DNA of 9,039 nucleotides, taken from the NCBI GenBank assembly GCA_019236485.1, contig JAFAIY010000575.1:1-9039 (forward strand), written 5' to 3'. Position numbers and translations under genes: made by a program. Source of the stretch: Comamonas sp. Its GTDB lineage: Bacteria; Pseudomonadota; Gammaproteobacteria; Burkholderiales; Burkholderiaceae_C. This document shows, piece after piece, positions 7,595 through 9,039 of the stretch; position 1 is the stretch's first letter, and each line of letters opens with the position of its first letter. The notes beneath the pieces were generated by a model. That model did no database searches and had not been told where the DNA came from. It saw only the letters and a list, made by a program, of their open reading frames with translations.

Positions 7595-7622
7595 TTGACT
7601 GTGCGGTGGCGAATAATATTGC
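7595..7622 (+). promoter_or_regulatory. Possible weak promoter for tetR
   Basis: TTGACT (7595-7600) is a good -35 on the + strand. The best-spaced -10 is only TATTGC (7617-7622; 16-base spacer, 3 of 6 consensus), and it overlaps the operator. A weak autorepressed promoter would suit a regulator gene, but this call is tentative. Confidence 0.3.
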
Positions 7623-7642
7623 ACTGAGTGCAAAAAAGTCAA
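7613..7642 (-). promoter_or_regulatory. Sigma70-type promoter of the adaptor-MFS-lipoprotein operon
   Basis: On the minus strand TTGACT (7642-7637) matches the -35 consensus at 5 of 6 bases. TATTAT (7618-7613) matches the -10 consensus at 5 of 6. The spacer is 18 bases. It is an AT-rich island in very GC-rich DNA and lies 35 bases before the adaptor ATG. The TetR palindrome fills the spacer, which predicts repression by steric block. Confidence 0.7.
7619..7633. promoter_or_regulatory. Palindromic operator, probable TetR-family binding site
   Basis: TTGCACTGAGTGCAA is a perfect inverted repeat of 7-base arms around a single G at 7626. It lies between the divergent tetR and adaptor genes and wholly inside the spacer of the pump promoter. 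Its size and symmetry fit a dimeric TetR-family repressor. It also lies just upstream of tetR (22 bases before its ATG), so autoregulation is likely. Binding itself is inferred. Confidence 0.75.
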
Positions 7643-7654
7643 CGAGAGGTATGG

Positions 7655-8269
7655 ATGTCTGTAGCCAAGGATGAGGGCCCGGCCGCGCCCGGCGTGCGGG
7701 AGCAAAAAAAGCGCGAGACCCAGCGTCTGCTGACGCAGACCGGCATGCGTTTGTTTCTGGAGCAGGGCTATAACGAGACCACGCTGGACCAGATCGCCGC
7801 GCAGGCCGGCGTTTCGCGCCGCACCATCTTTTCGTATTTCGCGAGCAAGGAAGACATCCTGGCCGCAAGCTCGGACGCGGGCTGGGACGACATACTTGGT
7901 GATATCGAACAGGCTTCGCGCGAGGAGGAGCCGCTGCAGGTGGTCTGCGGCTGCCTGCTGCAGCGCGTCGGCACGCGCTCGAATCAGGACCTGCTGGCGT
8001 TGCGCGAGCTCATGCTGCTCAGCGCCACCCTGCGCTCCCGAGGCCAGGCATTTTTTGTCGAGCGTGAACATGCGGTGGCCGCTGCCCTGTCCCGGGTCTG
8101 GCCCGAGCCCGAGATGCAGTGGCAGATAAGACTGGCGGCCATGGCCGGTGTCGGCGCTTTCCGCCTGGCCGTGGATACCTGGCGCGACGGGCCCGAGCAG
8201 GCGTCGCTGCAGGCACTGGCGGAGCTGAGCTTTACGCGGCTCAAGCAACTGTTGAGCGCCAAGGAATAA
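7655..8269 (+). CDS. TetR/AcrR-family transcriptional regulator, local repressor of the pump
   Basis: This 204-aa one-component regulator has an N-terminal DNA-binding three-helix domain (about 18-66) containing TTLDQIAAQAGVSRRTIFSY (42-61) and then FASKEDIL, a classic TetR helix-turn-helix. The C-terminal ligand and dimerisation domain (about 70-200) is helical and, as usual, does not reveal the ligand. I chose ATG 7655 because GAGAGG (7644-7649) sits 5 bases before it. An in-frame GTG at 7628 lies inside the operator and has no ribosome site. The gene is divergent from the minus-strand adaptor gene with a palindrome between them, so it most likely represses the adaptor-MFS-lipoprotein operon and itself. 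An out-of-frame ATG at 7651 opens a 7-codon ORF overlapping the start. It is convergent with the amidotransferase gene, 63 bp away. Confidence 0.93.
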   Translation: MSVAKDEGPAAPGVREQKKRETQRLLTQTGMRLFLEQGYNETTLDQIAAQAGVSRRTIFSYFASKEDILAASSDAGWDDILGDIEQASREEEPLQVVCGCLLQRVGTRSNQDLLALRELMLLSATLRSRGQAFFVEREHAVAAALSRVWPEPEMQWQIRLAAMAGVGAFRLAVDTWRDGPEQASLQALAELSFTRLKQLLSAKE

Positions 8270-8332
8270 GGGGGCGGCAGCCCACTCCATTTAAGGTGGA
8301 GCGAAGTTTCGGCCGCTTCTCAGGCTAGCTGC
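8270..8332. other. Short convergent intergenic gap
   Basis: These 63 bases separate the 3' ends of tetR and the amidotransferase gene. The only hairpin of note is CTCCA (8285-8289) with TGGAG (8297-8301), a 5-bp stem with no T-run, too weak to call a terminator. No other feature was seen. Confidence 0.4.
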
Positions 8333-9039
8333 TCACAGCCTGCGGCATAGATAGTCATTGGACTTGAGGCGGAATCTGGCCAGCACATCGCCGGCCATGG
8401 CTTCCGGCCGCTCCAGCTGATCGGTCCAGGCGCGGTAGGTGCGCAGCGCCAGGGCGTGCAGGCCTGCAATATGCAGCTCCAGCCGCGCCAGGATCTGGGC
8501 CTCGTTCTGCACTCCCGGGCCCTGGGCCTGCAGCAGTTCGTCATGCCCGTCGCGGCACCACTGGCGCACGCTGGCAGCCGTCACCTCCAGATGGCCTTGA
8601 AACGCCCAGTGGCGGCCGCGTACAAAGCCTTTGTTGAGGCAGTGCTGGGCATACATGGTGCGCGTGGCGCCGCGCGGGATCTCGAAAGTGTCGTAATGCC
8701 AGTTGAAGATGGTGGCCTGGGCCGGCAGGTCCATCAGCTGCTGGGCGCAGCGCGTGACCCAGACCGTGCTCCAGCCTATATTGGGGCAGGGGTTGCGCCA
8801 GACCCGCGCGCCCATGGCCCGGGCCAGCATCTGGGCGCCGAAGCAGTGGCCGAGCACGGGCACATCGTGCTGCAGCGCGCTTTGCAGCAGGCAGCGCTCA
8901 TCCTCTATCCAGCGCAGCTGCTCGTTGGCGCAGTGGTTGCTGCCCAGCACGATGATGCCGCGGTAGTCGCGCGCATTGGCCGGGGCCGAGCCTTCGGCGC
9001 AGGGGTCCAGCAAGACATGGGCAATGTCCTGCTGGCGCA
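8333..9039 (-). CDS. Class I glutamine amidotransferase domain protein (5' end outside the window)
   Basis: This is the C-terminal 234 or so residues of a type 1 glutamine amidotransferase resembling stand-alone GMP-synthase-like GATases, which hydrolyse glutamine to release ammonia or act as gamma-glutamyl hydrolases. The nucleophile elbow GHCFGAQ carries the catalytic Cys (codon 8845-8843). NWHYDTFEIP matches the family's WH-D-F-P segment. QGHLEVT supplies the catalytic His (8593-8591) and Glu (8587-8585), though most relatives have FHPEV here. The triad is therefore complete. The frame continues upstream of 9013 (QQDIAHVLLDPC) to the window edge with no ATG or GTG, so the TTG at 9013 is not the start and the gene is partial. 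A C-terminal helical tail of about 80 residues follows the catalytic His. There is no visible functional link to the efflux genes. Confidence 0.85.
   Translation of the reverse strand, partial: RQQDIAHVLLDPCAEGSAPANARDYRGIIVLGSNHCANEQLRWIEDERCLLQSALQHDVPVLGHCFGAQMLARAMGARVWRNPCPNIGWSTVWVTRCAQQLMDLPAQATIFNWHYDTFEIPRGATRTMYAQHCLNKGFVRGRHWAFQGHLEVTAASVRQWCRDGHDELLQAQGPGVQNEAQILARLELHIAGLHALALRTYRAWTDQLERPEAMAGDVLARFRLKSNDYLCRRL

Noticed and set aside
7578..7868. N-terminal extension of the minus-strand adaptor to 7868.
   Set aside because: It would cross the promoter and overlap the start of tetR; adaptor-like sequence begins after Met 7577.
8285..8301. Hairpin CTCCA/TGGAG as a terminator of tetR.
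   Set aside because: Only a 5-bp stem with no T-run on either strand.
9011..9013. TTG at 9013 as start of the amidotransferase.
   Set aside because: The frame is open to the window edge and the upstream residues look like part of the same fold, so the gene is cut by the window end.

Overview
The window is a GC-rich, gene-dense stretch whose codon use and protein families suggest a beta-proteobacterium of the Burkholderiales, plausibly Comamonadaceae (Comamonas/Delftia-like). That placement is inferred from composition and family resemblance only. It is mainly a multidrug-efflux locus holding parts of two separate three-component pumps (inner-membrane transporter, HlyD/EmrA periplasmic adaptor, NodT/OprM outer-membrane lipoprotein).

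Layout. On the + strand at the left edge (46-2693) is an EmrA-type adaptor overlapping by 4 bp with a NodT-type outer-membrane factor. Their inner-membrane transporter is not in the window and would be expected upstream. Converging on them is a minus-strand block. From its promoter near 7642 it reads EmrA-type adaptor (7577-6432), EmrB/DHA2 14-TM MFS transporter (GTG start, 6435-4882) and a second NodT-type lipoprotein (4843-3410). After a 173-bp gap comes a small P-loop kinase of the AAA_33 type (3236-2715). The stop codons of the kinase and the left-hand outer-membrane factor lie at the two bases of an imperfect inverted repeat.

A TetR-family regulator (7655-8269, +) is divergent from the minus-strand pump. 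The 77-bp gap between them holds a perfect 15-bp palindrome (7619-7633). It lies entirely inside the 18-bp spacer of a strong sigma70-like promoter (TTGACT / TATTAT) that reads into the pump operon. This is a textbook local-repressor layout: TetR would block the pump promoter until a ligand, probably a pump substrate, releases it. At the right edge is the 3' part of a class I glutamine amidotransferase (minus strand, cut by the window end), convergent with tetR.

The least expected feature is the leader of the small kinase. Its Shine-Dalgarno sequence is fully contained in the 3' arm of a perfect 8-bp hairpin two bases before the ATG. Further upstream, one segment can pair with either of two identical repeats. 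This looks like translational or attenuation control of a small-molecule-kinase-like gene lodged between two efflux systems. I found no RNA genes, CRISPR arrays, insertion sequences or clear signs of recent transfer.
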